From Ichthyophonus hoferi (Eukaryota; Opisthokonta; Ichthyosporea; Ichthyophonida; Ichthyophonidae): 31,595 bases of DNA. Each line of letters begins with the position of its first letter. Positions within the stretch are counted from its first letter, which is position 1. Of this stretch, positions 1 to 10,639 are shown one piece after another. The stretch covers positions 19,642 through 51,236 of the forward strand of contig NAOQ01000521.1 of the NCBI GenBank assembly GCA_002751075.1, in the 5' to 3' direction. The position numbers were made by a program, and so were the translations under genes. The notes under the pieces are model-generated. The model ran no database searches. It was not told the origin of the DNA and saw nothing but the letters and a program-made list of their open reading frames with translations.

Positions 1-70
1 AAAAAAAAAAAAAAAGTCAAAAAAAAAAAAAAAGAAAAAAAAAGAAGAAAAAAAAAGAAAAAAAAGAAAG
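1..70. repeat. A-rich low-complexity tract
   Basis: Nearly pure A with scattered G at the window edge. It could be the poly(A) end of a retroposed element lying to the left, or simple low complexity. Nothing else can be said because the window starts here. Confidence 0.8.
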
Positions 71-74
71 AGCC

Positions 75-530
75 GTTAAGTGAGCGATGCGGCCACACTG
101 GCTTTTCCTGGATAAGATCCAGGATATTCTAGCCTATGGCTGTGTTTATTGATATAGGAGCTTCTTGACTGGCCTGGAATGTTCCAGGTCTGAAAAGCTT
201 ATAAGACAAGAAGCTTGATTCTTAAATGAAGGCATTCCTAGCTTCGGTTTTATTATTGCTTGTCGTTCCTCTTGATGTAGCGGAAATGATCAGTCATTTG
301 GTATGAGTTCTAGAGAGAAACGCATATTCCTGCGTGGTTTTATAGACAGTAGGCCTCTTCTAGAGACAAAACCCAGTCCATCCACTGACTCCGCATTATA
401 TGTGATTGTTGTTGTTGTTAATATGCTCACGAACTCACTCTCTGATGATAGGGCACATATTGTTTGTGGTTTGCTTTTGGCTGTTCCAATCCAACAATCT
501 TCTAGCTAGGAAAATGTACTGTCGAGAAAA
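75..530 (+). other. Stretch without a supportable gene; possible old retroelement relic
   Basis: This stretch is less AT-rich than its surroundings. One frame near 137-170 reads AVFIDIGAS, which weakly resembles the catalytic motif of retroelement aspartic proteases. A 68-codon ORF at 303-509 has no recognisable motif. With only one short resemblance I do not call a gene. Confidence 0.15.
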
Positions 531-650
531 GTTAGAGACAGGCTGTTCGTTCTGGTGACCTTTATCCAACAATAATGGAGGAAATACCGAATTCAAGGGT
601 ATTTTATACATGTGGCTCTCGTGGGGTCTTTTAGGAGGCGCTGGGAGTTG
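531..650 (-). mobile_element. Diverged family A LTR fragment
   Basis: The plus strand reads gttagagacaggctgttcg, then ctggtgacctttatcc and ggaggaaataccgaattcaa. These align with the family A LTR blocks seen at 2210-2290 and 28705-28790 (gtagagacaggagcgttcc, then an agaataccaaatta-type block). The copy is clearly diverged and belongs to an older subfamily. Using the minus strand as the sense of family A, this is the 3' part of an LTR. Confidence 0.5.
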
Positions 651-854
651 CTTCAGGCTATGTTGATTGATGTGGTACTGTAATAAACAATATCATTGGT
701 CCAGATACTGTGAATCCCGTGATTGTGGGGAATTAGCAATCGATTAGCGATCTTTAATTTTTGTGGTCGTAACACCTCCTAGTGGATGATGTGGAATGCA
801 CGCACAACATTCATGGATGATAAGAGTTGGAGTTGGAGCATCCTCAGCTGAAGT

Positions 855-930
855 GTTCTTATTATTATTGAATAAAGGTCACAGGAACAAATCTGTCTAA
901 TAATTCCCAACATGTAGCAGAAAAAACGAA
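855..930 (+). mobile_element. Family A LTR 3' end with adjacent PBS, opposite orientation
   Basis: The plus strand ends an LTR as ...ggtcacaggaacaaat... attcccaaca (to 912) and continues directly with tgtagcagaaaaaacg. That matches the family A layout, an LTR end in CCCAACA abutting a TGGTAGCAGAG-like primer-binding site, here in the plus sense and one base shorter. It is inverted relative to the neighbouring fragments at 531-650 and 975-1060. Confidence 0.5.
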
Positions 931-974
931 ACAGTTTATATGGTCACAGAACCTGGTAATTCTATTAAGTCAAT

Positions 975-1060
975 GATCCATGAATGGAGGAAATACCGAA
1001 TTCCGGTATGTCTTAAACACGTGCTTCTCATGCGGTCCTTCAGGAGGCTGGTATTTGAAA
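975..1060 (-). mobile_element. Diverged family A LTR fragment
   Basis: The block ggaggaaataccgaattc and the following cttaaacacgtgcttct... ggtccttcaggagg repeat what is seen at 572-650 about 410 bp upstream, in the same orientation. It is a second fragment of the same diverged LTR subfamily. Confidence 0.45.
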
Positions 1061-1314
1061 GTCAGTGTTGCACTGACGACTGGGCCAGGAAATTAGAAGT
1101 AGGGTAATTCGATTTGAACATGACTCGCCGCATAATATGCGGAAAATGTCATCTCTCCAGAAATGCCTCGGGAGAGAGATAGTATAGTTGGTGGTCATCT
1201 ATTGTTAACCATGTATGGTTTACCCACATTTAACACTAGAAAAGCAAGCAGTCTCTTACATACTCACTAAGTTATCTATCATAGTTAAGTATTGGAAACG
1301 GGATCTGATCCAAA

Positions 1315-1539
1315 TTGTCAAATCAGCTGTGGTGGAGTAAGACATGGGGTCAAAGCTTGTTCATTAGTAATGCGGTAAATTTCTTGAGTCAAATTCTACT
1401 CATAGCAATTCTGGTAGGTATCATTGCATCTATTATAATCCCATGTTTTTTAGAATATTCAGTGTCAAAAGAGATCAACGCTTATCAGTATCCAAAGCAC
1501 CCGCAGAGAGAGGGGCGTATGTACCTTCCAGTAGGTTAA
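1315..1539 (+). CDS. Unrecognised small ORF with one hydrophobic segment (possible lone exon)
   Basis: The reading frame is 74 codons long, opening at a TTG just after a stop. It holds a strongly hydrophobic stretch (SQILLIAILVGIIASIIIPCF, about residues 24-45) followed by a charged tail (KHPQREGRMY), which is the pattern of a single membrane span. No ATG fits its start. A CAG just inside the frame (1322-1324) and a GTAGGT near its end could be splice sites, so it may be one exon or a relic of a spliced gene. I recognise no family and found no partner exon nearby. Confidence 0.2.
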   Translation: MSNQLWWSKTWGQSLFISNAVNFLSQILLIAILVGIIASIIIPCFLEYSVSKEINAYQYPKHPQREGRMYLPVG

Positions 1540-2199
1540 CCTGGTGGTTGGTATTTTTGAATCATGTGCGTGTTTAGAACCATATAGAACACTAGCACAG
1601 CTAACATTATTTTACACTTACTCAAGTAGAGTAGCCAAGAATCCAAGAGTATTTACTAAGCATATCAAAGCTTATGTTGTATTATACATTATTCTTCATC
1701 CCTAATGATTTAATTTGATATCATCATTAATATAATTATGTTCTGATACCATATTTTTCTACTAATAAGGTTATTTTTAATAAAGGTAAGACACCTCTAC
1801 TTGTTAATTTAAAAAATATGTAGAACCGTAATGCTTTACTAATATATATATATACTATTCTATGCTATGCTAGTATAAGTATAGCATATAAGCCATTGTC
1901 CCGGTTGCAGTTGGTGCTTGTGAATTGTAGGAGCTTGTGAATCATAAAAATGTAAATAACACGATTGCTTGAGAAAACTGATCTCAACATCTCAACATTA
2001 AACATTGTATGATGTTCAGTTTACAAGTCTAGATGCGCTACCATTAATACTCGACTTTAATGAATATGATAGCAAATTTGATATAGTTAATCAAGTGCTA
2101 AGTTTGAGATGTTATGTAATAGTAACATATAACACTGGTCTGGCAGTAAGGTAATAATATAATACAACCCTCTTTTATAGATTATATGTGTACATACAG
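1540..2199. other. AT-rich intergenic sequence
   Basis: Apart from short TA runs (1842-1856) and a small CTATGCTA/TAGCATA inverted motif near 1860-1886, I see no gene or recognisable element here. Confidence 0.5.
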
Positions 2200-3489
2200 T
2201 GTTGGGAATAATAAGTAGACGCACGAGCGTTCCTGTAATCTATATTCGTTTAGCAAGAGAGAGAATACCGGATTAAAGGGCGTTTTAACGGGTCCCTTTA
2301 CATACATGGAATATAGATATGCAGGACATATTTTTATTATTAAACAGGTCAGCAGGATTTGTTTTAGGTAAAATTCCTAGGCAATGTGCTATCTGGACCA
2401 AAAACATTTGTGAAATGGCTTATTATATAGTTTCAAGATCTTTATCACTGGCTGGTTCAATTTGGCTAGAGCATCTTGGATTGCCGTTTAATACCAATAG
2501 ATTGCAACTATTTTTCCAGGCTACCTATGCAATAATAATTGCTAATAATAAGTCCTTATAGCTATATAAAGAAATACCTAAATTCATTAAATATTCTATT
2601 TTAAAACTATAAGGATTATTTCACCTGAAAAATATGAAAAAGAAATACAAAAATAACTCTAATATGGGAATACTTAGCTGTAGGCCTGTTGCACACTAAA
2701 TGAACTGGATAATACCTAATGACATTCAGAAGTCATTGTGGCATGGCACCCTATTTTTTTCTATAAAAAAAAAAAGAAAAAAAAAGAAAAGCCAATTCAT
2801 CAATATGTATGTTAAAATTTTCTACATATTTTGGGAGTGGCACTGGCATCGGCTCTGGCTGGCTCTGGCTATGGCTCTGGCTCTGGCTCTGGTAGCTGAG
2901 ATGGTATCTAGCTATTACCCAGTTGTTTTATGTGTTACTTTAACGTTCCCTTAAATTTGAAATTGTTGATAGTTCAAATGCAGATTTGAAGACATTGTGA
3001 AGATATAATAATTTTGATTCTCCATACGGAGAGCCTAGTAGATGGACGTAGGGTTGGGATGAAATATTTTCAGCATTCGTGGATCGTTGACTTAATAAAA
3101 TTACCTGGCTTTATGATCATGATAAACCATTTAAGCTTTCTCTTCTACCATTCTGGGAATAATAAGTAGAGACACGAGCGTTCCTGTGACTTATATTCGT
3201 TTAGAAGGAGAGACAATATCAAATTCAGGGGCGTTTTGACATGTCCTTTTGCATACACGGAATAGATAGGCTGAGACATTTTTATGATTAAACAAGTCAG
3301 CGAGACTTGTTAGTAGCAGAATCTCTACCATTGGTTGGTTCAATTTTAATAGAGCATTTGGATTGCCATTAACACCAATAGATTGCACCAACTATTTTCC
3401 CAGGCTCTTGTATATATAATAATAATTGCTAATAATATTAAATACTATATAAAGAAATACTTAAATTAATTAATCCTTCCTTTTTAGCA
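2200..3489 (-). mobile_element. Family A TRIM-like LTR element, copy 1
   Basis: Two direct repeats (2200-2606 and 3151-3489) flank a ~545-bp non-coding middle. On the minus strand the LTR ends in ATTCCCA(A/G)-type sequence and is followed at once by TGGTAGAAGAGAAAGC (3135-3150), a primer-binding site of the initiator-Met type. The middle shares long stretches with copy 2 (27734-29114): an oligo-A run, a GGCTCT repeat and a block reading atgcagatttgaagaca. No gag or pol is visible, so it would have depended on enzymes supplied in trans. No clear target-site duplication was seen, and the two LTRs differ at many sites, so it is not young. Confidence 0.7.
2848..2892. repeat. GGCTCT hexanucleotide repeat inside family A
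   Basis: About six imperfect GGCTCT units (ggctctggct ... ctctggctctgg) lie in the middle of copy 1. Copy 2 has the shorter, more degenerate counterpart at 28376-28425, so the hexamer belongs to the element and its length varies. On the element's own strand one frame gives Pro-Glu repeats. Confidence 0.7.
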
Positions 3490-3599
3490 CTATTTTTGTC
3501 AACCTACGTATCCTAGATCCATATAGATTTAATATATTTTTAATTTCTTTGTAGAAGCATCCTCGCTGACTAGGCGGTAGAAAGAGCTAATTAATCTGA

Positions 3600-4150
3600 T
3601 ATGTCATCAAAGCTTGGTTGAAGTGGTACGCATCCTATAAAAGGTGTGTATGCAGACTTTCTGGGCAATTGACTGTAAAAATGATGCCTCTGTTCTAGTT
3701 TAGAGAGAATCGACGCGCTTTTATGCCAAAGTGTTAATGTCTCCTCATTTGAATGGCTCTTTAGCTAATTTCCTCATTAATAAAGGTGCTCACATTCTAT
3801 GTATTTGACAATTCAATAATCAATTTACCTGATTAAAAAACATCCAAATAACTGATATTGGACCAATCATCATTTTATGATCTGGTAGTTACCAGAACTT
3901 TGGTCAAACCATGTTTTCAATTGGAGTTGACGGGGCTTACAACAATAATATCTTTGTCTTGCTGGAAGAGACAGTAATGATGGTTCTACAACTATATGCC
4001 TTATTTGGGATTGGATACAGGTTGTACGCAAGTGAGCATAATAAATACTTGCGGGGGGAAAAAAAAGCTCACTGCACTATTACAGTTCATTCAATTTACT
4101 TGATACAATATTTGTTTATTACTAGAGAAATGACATTCCTTTGTAGTTAA
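3600..4150 (+). mobile_element. Relic of a retroelement with a retroviral-type protease-like segment
   Basis: Around 3727-3810 one frame reads NGSLANFLINKGAHI, which resembles the N-terminal active-site region of retroelement aspartic proteases (substrate-like strand, then a DTGA-type turn). About 95 bp on, GQTMFSIGVDGAYNNNIFVL (3898-3957) fits the later beta-strand part of such a domain. The order and spacing suit a pol fragment. It is broken and old; I cannot assign it to Ty3 or another family, and no reverse transcriptase is evident downstream. Confidence 0.35.
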
Positions 4151-4369
4151 GTTTGATAGGGATTCTTTGTGAGCAATGCTTCGCATCTGGTTATTTCCAA
4201 TAATTTTAAATTATTGGACTGTTACGCTCATTGTTTTCTGTAACCTATATGCGGATATGCAAACAATTGCCCCATTAGAGACTTTTCCATACCATGTATG
4301 GTTAGTTCGGATTCTATTTGAAATACACATGGATGCCGTTCATACCTGTGTATCTACTAACAAATAATG

Positions 4370-5920
4370 ACATCTATATAAATAGATCTTATTATTTATA
4401 GCTTATCGTGCATTATATAACGCCTATTGCTTGGCTACCTTGCGTATAATTGTACAAGCCAAACCAATTCCGCGAAAGTATTAAATATTTAGTTCACTTT
4501 AAAATTACCCCACAAATGCGTATATATAATTCTTATGCGCATAACATATTGGAATGACGTTAAGGGTGTGATTTCATTGCTTTTTTGGCATCAATTGTTT
4601 GACCCAATTAAATATGTGATTATATTAGTGTTTGTTTATGTAATACTTAATGTGCTACATGTGTTGCATCAAAAAAGTTCTTTATGCAACCATATAAATT
4701 ATAAATGAATATATAAATATAATACAAAACACTGTACATATACTTTGGCACTTTTCATTATTAACAAGTCACTTCATTTCACAGTATGATTTTTTATTCT
4801 ATCAAAGGTTTTTAAATTTCCTGATATTAAGTCCGTGGCTTTTATACTATTACTTAACAATTCTACTGTTTCGCCATAAAATTGAAAATACATATAAATA
4901 TACTAAACTACACCAAGGCATTTTATTGAAATATAAGTTTAGTATCTCTTAACTTAATTGCGAATACATTATTTTATTTTATATATCCTGTCATACTTAG
5001 TACCTCTTCCCATGTAGTTATGTTTGTTTGTTAATATATTTAATATACTATACGTACATGAGTAGAGCATAAAAACATAATCAAATTTATTGGATTAAAT
5101 AAAAATTTATTGTTATAAAATAATCTTTTTAGATATATATAGACTTAAATATAAAATATGTAATTTAATGATTTACTTGCATTTAATTATAAAATTATAA
5201 TCGTACGAGAGTTTATAACATTAATAGTAGTAATTATTGTTTCATTTGAAAGCAGAGTTCTAAGAAATTTATTGTAGGAACTGCAACCAATCGTTACACA
5301 CCCTAAAGCAGCTTGGACTTGTTTGTTTTAGTTTTAAAATGACCATATTATTGAATTTCTTAATATTCACTCGACGGTTATATTACCATAGTTGACTAGA
5401 ATCATTTACAACCGAAAAATAGAAAAATAGGAATCAAGAAAGTCCATTCAATGGATTGGAACATTTATGTGCCAATTACAGGTCCCAAAAAAGCCGTTGA
5501 CTGACAGGTTAGATATACGACTACAACGTAGCAAACTGAATATGCTCTTAGTGTATACTTCGAAGTTAATAAATAACCAAAAGTATATGTATAACCTTTT
5601 AGAAGCTTTATGTACCATACATATCCTTTTCTATGATTTTTTTATATAATGAAATTGCATTAGGAAAGATTTAAGAATCGTATTATACATAGTTACAAGG
5701 CAAATCAAACGAGACTTTCGTTTTAGACAGTTATGTTTTTATGCCACAGTAGGATTATGTCACCCCATAATGTAATCCAATAGGGTCCCGTTATCAAGTG
5801 ACTCTGGATATTCTTTGGAAAAACCTTTCTCCTACTTTCCCTAGCATATATACACATATTTATATAAACATATATGCTGAGAATTTAGAATGCATCAAGA
5901 AACCATTTTACCAACTGAAC
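4370..5920. other. AT-rich intergenic sequence
   Basis: This is very AT-rich DNA with no coding stretch I can support. A 60-codon ORF at 5467-5649 shows no motif. No repeat of the window's named families was found here. Confidence 0.5.
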
Positions 5921-6011
5921 AAACAGTTTTTAAATACCAATGATCATGAACCGAATGCGTAGGATGCTGCTACAAAGTGTAAATAACAGCGTTATGAAAA
6001 CAAATAAAAGA

Positions 6012-6383
6012 TCATTTAAAAATATTAAGTAGAGACAGGGGGGTTCCTGAGACCTATATTTGTTTGAAAAGAGAGAAATTAGCAAATTAATGAGCACTCT
6101 TGGTGTTTTTGGGTACACAAAGTACAGTTATGATAAGACATTTTTTATGACCTGTCTTGGGCAGTATTATTTGGGAATAAAAATCTGAAATGGCTAGTCA
6201 CAGACAGGACATCTGTTATTGGCTGGTTCAGTTTTGATCGATCATTTTAAATTGGCATAATAGTATTTGAACGCACCAACAATTTTTCCCAGACTAGGTA
6301 CGTAATAATAATTACTAATTCTATTCAATGATTATAGCTATATGAAGAAATACCCATATTAATCTAACATCTTTGTTCTAACA
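6012..6383 (-). mobile_element. Family A solo LTR
   Basis: The block gtagagacaggggggttcct at one end, an internal ggctggttcagttttgatc block, and the closing ttctaaca match the family A LTRs at 2200 and 28693 in full length (~370 bp). No internal region lies on either side, so it is a solo LTR. It points the same way as both paired copies. Confidence 0.6.
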
Positions 6384-6529
6384 AAATCTATTGAATTACG
6401 CATATTGTGATGCATCAAAATTACACAATGCGTCATTGTCTTAGACCAAAATGAAGATGCTTCTAGATTCAAAATGATATTGAATGATATATGCTATACC
6501 GTTGGAATATACATTTTTTTTATTAAAGG

Positions 6530-6730
6530 GATAGTGTGATAGTTAAAAAAACGACCGGTGGTTTTTGGTGCTGTTAATCGGTGCTTTGGGGGATGTGTCA
6601 TACACAGTGACCTACTATATAACGAAGTGTATTGGAGCAAATGCGCCACAAAAGAAAACCAGATTAATATGTTCAGAATTTTTTTAAATATCGTTTATTA
6701 TAATAAGTCGAGGTTGATACAATAACAAAT
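6530..6730 (+). mobile_element. Family C LTR-like fragment
   Basis: The segment tcgtttattataataagtcg (about 6693-6712) matches ctgtttattttttataataagtcaagg at 21680-21706 and, inverted, a block at about 26235-26290. All three copies carry an AATAAA/TTTATT-like core followed by ATAAGTC, as expected for the R-U5 part of an LTR. The left boundary is a guess. Confidence 0.35.
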
Positions 6731-6739
6731 TATGTATGA

Positions 6740-7235
6740 TTGATCCCATGTATATTATTTTGCTAATGTAAAAAGGGTTTCTCTCTTTAAACAATAAAGT
6801 AAAATTTTTTACCACAATTAACTTAGGGGGAAAATGAGTTTATTAAAAAAATTAAACGTAATGATATTGTAGTATTAGCACTTATTTGCTACTCCATGAA
6901 AGAATGATATTAGCTTAGGAATGAGGAAACGTATGTATGACCATATGTGTACAATAATACACCAACCACAGGATTCTCAAAATGTGAACTAATGGCCGGA
7001 TGCTATCTATATTCTTATTGGCCAATGTGCCTTAGTGTCCTATGGGTCAATCAGGACCTGGAGTTATAATAGCTCTATATTAGAGTATCCCCAAAGAGGT
7101 GTCCAATCATATTTGGTAATTTCAATGTACACCAAACAATGGAAGCCTATTGCATTATTGTTAGATTGAGATACACTTTGATAATTGGGAGGGATGTATA
7201 AATATAATTATCATAGATTTCAATCACCTCCGGAG
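6740..7235. other. AT-rich spacer with no named feature
   Basis: The part at 6985-7170 is less AT-rich (tggccggatgctatc..., cctatgggtcaatcaggacc) but has no usable reading frame and no clear match to the repeats described here. Confidence 0.4.
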
Positions 7236-7237
7236 GC

Positions 7238-7268
7238 ACCAACCAAATAAAGCAATACGCTTGGTTGG
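7238..7268. repeat. Short hairpin, CCAACCAA / TTGGTTGG
   Basis: A perfect 8-bp inverted repeat (ccaaccaa ... ttggttgg) encloses about 14 bases. It is a possible hairpin of unknown role. Confidence 0.5.
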
Positions 7269-7469
7269 ATTCTAGTCTGAGATATGTGTTATCGATAGGA
7301 ATTGGATCGGAAATTAATGCCAATAATGTATGAGGAGAACTCGAAGATCCAATTTGCTTTCCTATAAGGAATAAGCGAGCAAAACCGATTAAATTTTTTA
7401 TTTTTATATATAAAATACATAGTACTATTAACCATATAAATATATATTATTAAAAATTTAACGACATAT

Positions 7470-8330
7470 AAATAATAAGTAGGCACAATTGAAAGGAATA
7501 CTATTAGGAATTGCGTTCGATATCTGTGGTTTATTTTAACTAGCTGGGAATATTTGTCGCGTCCACATGATTCACTGTCAAAAATAAAGTGCCCGCCTAT
7601 ATTTAGGTATTTGGGGCATATGCAATATCCCCCGAGACTGTATATTTCAATGTAACAAATAATTTTTATATAATAAAATAAAAATAATTATTAATAATTT
7701 ACTGCAAATGTATCTTAAATACAAACGTATTACTATATATTGGGCCAAAATATAAACATTTAAAGAGTTATATATATAAATATAGGTATAAGTATATTTA
7801 ACAACATAAATGCCATATAAGTTAAGAAAATTGAATTTGTTTAAAGAGACCCCACTAACGGTACTCCTCAGTAAACGTCTAGGGGCAATCCTATGACTGT
7901 TTATTTTAGTGCAGCTAATATATGTTTATACAACGGATATATAGCAATAGTTTACTTTAAAATGTATACTAAATGTATAATTAATTATATACTCCTAGCC
8001 ATAAATATCACCAATTTATATATTTCGTATTTATATAGTAATTTTAAAAACTATAATTTCGTACAACTTAATAAATACGTAATAGTTTACTAAGGCCCCC
8101 CTACCTCTCTAGGAAAGGTCTAGGGGAAAGAACAACAATTTATTTTAAAATATATATAAACTGCATAATTAATTATACATTTATAAGCATTAATATTACT
8201 ATTTAAAATATTTTACATGTATATAATCATATTAAATAATATAATGCTCGTAGAACATCAAAAGGTATAATAGGTTACAAAGACCCCCCTACGGCAATCT
8301 AATCTATGGTAAAACGTCTAGGGGCCAATG
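7470..8330. repeat. AT-rich tandem repeats punctuated by GC-rich clusters
   Basis: Three GC clusters with a shared layout (C-rich start, then (ac)gtctagggg or ggtctagggg) lie at 7847-7886, 8093-8127 and 8283-8324. They are separated by related AT-rich units of about 245 and 190 bp that share blocks such as cataattaattata and a (t)aatagtttac / aataggttac block just before the next cluster. In each cluster the C-run (CCCCTA-type) can pair with the closing TAGGGG, giving a hairpin. A looser GC pair (cccgcc ... cccccgagac) sits at 7590-7640. GC clusters in AT-rich spacer are best known from fungal mitochondrial genomes, so a nuclear copy of mitochondrial DNA is one possibility; a nuclear satellite is another. 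No mitochondrial gene was recognised. Confidence 0.55.
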
Positions 8331-8662
8331 GAATGGAAATTGAAATTCCGTTTTTCCTAATCCTAACCCCCTGATCCACCTAACATAGTCTTACCCCCTG
8401 CATTTTACTTTTCATTCCTTCAATGAGTCGTATTGCGTTCAATGGAACGTACCTGCTTTTGTAGTTTTAGTTATCGGAAATTGCAATCCGATATAATTTA
8501 TTCACTCCACGGTGCCTAACCTTGCTTTTATTATTGTTTTTTTTTTTCACTTAGATTAAATAATACATAATCTTATTTGTGTAACAACCAACAACACCAG
8601 TACGGTTCTGAATCTTCCTTGTTTCAAAAATCGTCCGAAATTTTTTAAACAACATCGCCGCA
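8331..8662 (+). promoter_or_regulatory. Upstream region of gene 1, with an inverted repeat
   Basis: The interval between the GC-cluster array and the ATG holds pyrimidine-rich patches (taacccc... ttaccccctgc), an interrupted palindrome ATCGGA-N8-TCCGAT at 8473-8492 directly followed by tataattta, and a T9-10 tract near 8538. The palindrome has the symmetry of a dimeric regulator site and lies about 170 bp before the start codon. Promoter activity is inferred from position only. Confidence 0.35.
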
Positions 8663-9292
8663 ATGCAGCAAGACAGTCCCTTATCGATGTTGAAAGAGTC
8701 AGATGGTAGCTTTGCGGCCCTTTCTGCCATTCTAGATCTTAATCGTCTACCTGGTACTGAGACCCACGACTATACAGCCACCCATCAGCAAGAACTACTG
8801 GATAATATGGCCTTCCAACTGCAAGCACATGGCACAGTTGACGAAAGGACGTTGGAGGAAATTGAGAGAGTTCTGTTTGTGGAATCTGCCACGGCCATGC
8901 TTATGGCAGGTATGCAAAGGAAATATACATGTGCTAATTGAAACTAAGTATTATCTTTTTTAGTGGTTTCTTTGTAATAGTTAAAGAGTTCTATTTTTTC
9001 TAAGACACGTACATACATTTAATATTTAGGTACTTAATTATAACGTTGTTACTTATTTTTCACAGATGTTCAAGATTATGAAGACCTTGCCACAGTTCTA
9101 CAAAACCTCAAGTCCCTTCATGTTTCCATTATAGCTACCTTTATGCCCTATCCATCTTATCATGCACACGGTCGCAAATGGATTAGCGAATATTTCAAGA
9201 AGAATCAGATCTATTGTAGCTGGCTTGTCGCCTGTGAAGAGGCACAGAATCAAGCACAGATCTGTATTACTCCACCGACGCAAAGTCCGTGA
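8663..9292 (+). CDS. Gene 1: two-exon gene for an unrecognised 157-residue protein
   Basis: Exon 1 is 8663-8909 and exon 2 is 9066-9292; the 156-bp intron has GTATGC at the donor and a TTTTTCACAG acceptor. Joining gives 158 codons with no internal stop (splice phase 1, codon GAT for D83). The ATG opens the frame (MQQDSPLSMLKE). Residues 1-82 are acidic and look helical (THQQELLDNMAFQLQ, DERTLEEIERVLFVESA). The second half is more aromatic and has three Cys (CSWLVACEEA ... QICI). There is no signal peptide or membrane span, so it is probably cytosolic or nuclear. Codon use is richer in G and C than the flanks and the frame stays open across the splice, which is why I trust it. I do not recognise the family and give no function. 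Read-through of the intron would stop early, at codon 93. Confidence 0.8.
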
Positions 9293-10639
9293 CAGCAAAG
9301 GATCTTTACCTTTTTCCACAATCTTCAAGTATATACAAAATGAGTACCTTTTTATTCGCGTCAGTTTCATTTTTTTCCCTCCCCCACCCCTCAACCTTCC
9401 AATTTAGCGTGTATAATATAATTATTACGTACGCTTCAAGTTTTAACTGTAGCTCGAAAAAATCTCAAAACATACCTATGTTTTTAGATATTTAGTTTTG
9501 AAGATCTTCTTAGGAGTGCTTGACTCTTAAAGAAAGCAGCCTTCAGCCTTGTTTTTTTTTATTTTAAAATAGTGGTGCATAAGCTTTTTGTGTATGTCTA
9601 ACATATAATAGGCAAAAAACAACACCCAAGAGATATAACGAAAGATAACAGTGAATAAGAATAGGCGGCTACTGTAGTATGTTACTACCATATGAACGAT
9701 TATTTTATTCTTTATTGTTTCTATCCTGAGCTGTGTGTCGTTCCCACGAATGGAAAAAGCGACCTATACAAGTCTTAAAAGTGCAATTAAATTGTTCCTG
9801 TCTAACAAATGAGTTTGTCTGATTGAAAAGGTGAAACATGGGTTTCCTTGGAATTATCTTATGTATACTTGTCTTGTTTTTATGTTTTATAGTTATTTAT
9901 AGTCGTAACTTTTTTAGTTACTGTGCATTTTGCATATATAACTAAGTCATATTTGACATTGTTTTTAGTCGTCAAGACTTGTTTAAAGCCGCACAAATTA
10001 ATTACTGTATTACTATAGCATTGTTTTGTTTGGTAATACCTAGATGGATCAAAAAATATTACACAATATTATGAGGTAATATAATATATAAGTGCTAATG
10101 ATAAAAAAACTAGCTATATTTTATTAAAAATATACTATATTTGGATTGAACATTAAGTTTTCACGGCAATGAAAAACATAGTTTATTATCGCGTTGTATA
10201 CAACATTTAATGTATAGGTCAATCGGAATTCTTATTTAAATTCATATCAATAAAATTAATTTAAATGTGGTCAGAATTTGTATTGGATGAAGTAGTAAAT
10301 AGCCTTGCTATTGGTGTATTTTAAGCCCTATAATCTGGATCTATTACACTTATTTGGCAGGATAAACAGGTATTAAATTATTAGATAAGGAACTAAATTT
10401 TACAGAGTAATAGCAATATAATGCAATATAAATATAATCAATGGAACGTTAAATTAGCCGACATTTATTCAATATTATATACTCTTTCTATGATAAAACG
10501 TACTGAAAATTAGTTATAATATATATGTATGTACGCCATATAATGCCTATAAAGTGATTAGATATAAGAATCGAAGATTAGCCATCCAGTCAACGAATTA
10601 ATCTCCCGATTTTATCATCAAAACCACAGATGGCAAATG
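9293..10639. other. AT-rich region downstream of gene 1
   Basis: The region holds the presumed 3' UTR of gene 1 and AT-rich spacer. ORFs at 9289-9495 and on the other strand at 9098-9394 are shadows of exon 2 or lack motifs. I see no further gene or named repeat. Confidence 0.45.

Noticed and set aside
7893-8093. 66-residue Tyr/Asn/Ile-rich ORF
   Set aside because: It falls inside the AT-rich tandem unit and its composition is what such DNA yields by chance.
7845-8325. CRISPR-like spacing of the GC clusters
   Set aside because: There are only three clusters, unequal in length and spacing, the interspersed DNA is itself repeated, and the host is a eukaryote.
9098-9394. 98-residue minus-strand ORF opposite exon 2 of gene 1
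   Set aside because: It is a shadow of the spliced plus-strand gene and has low-complexity basic ends.
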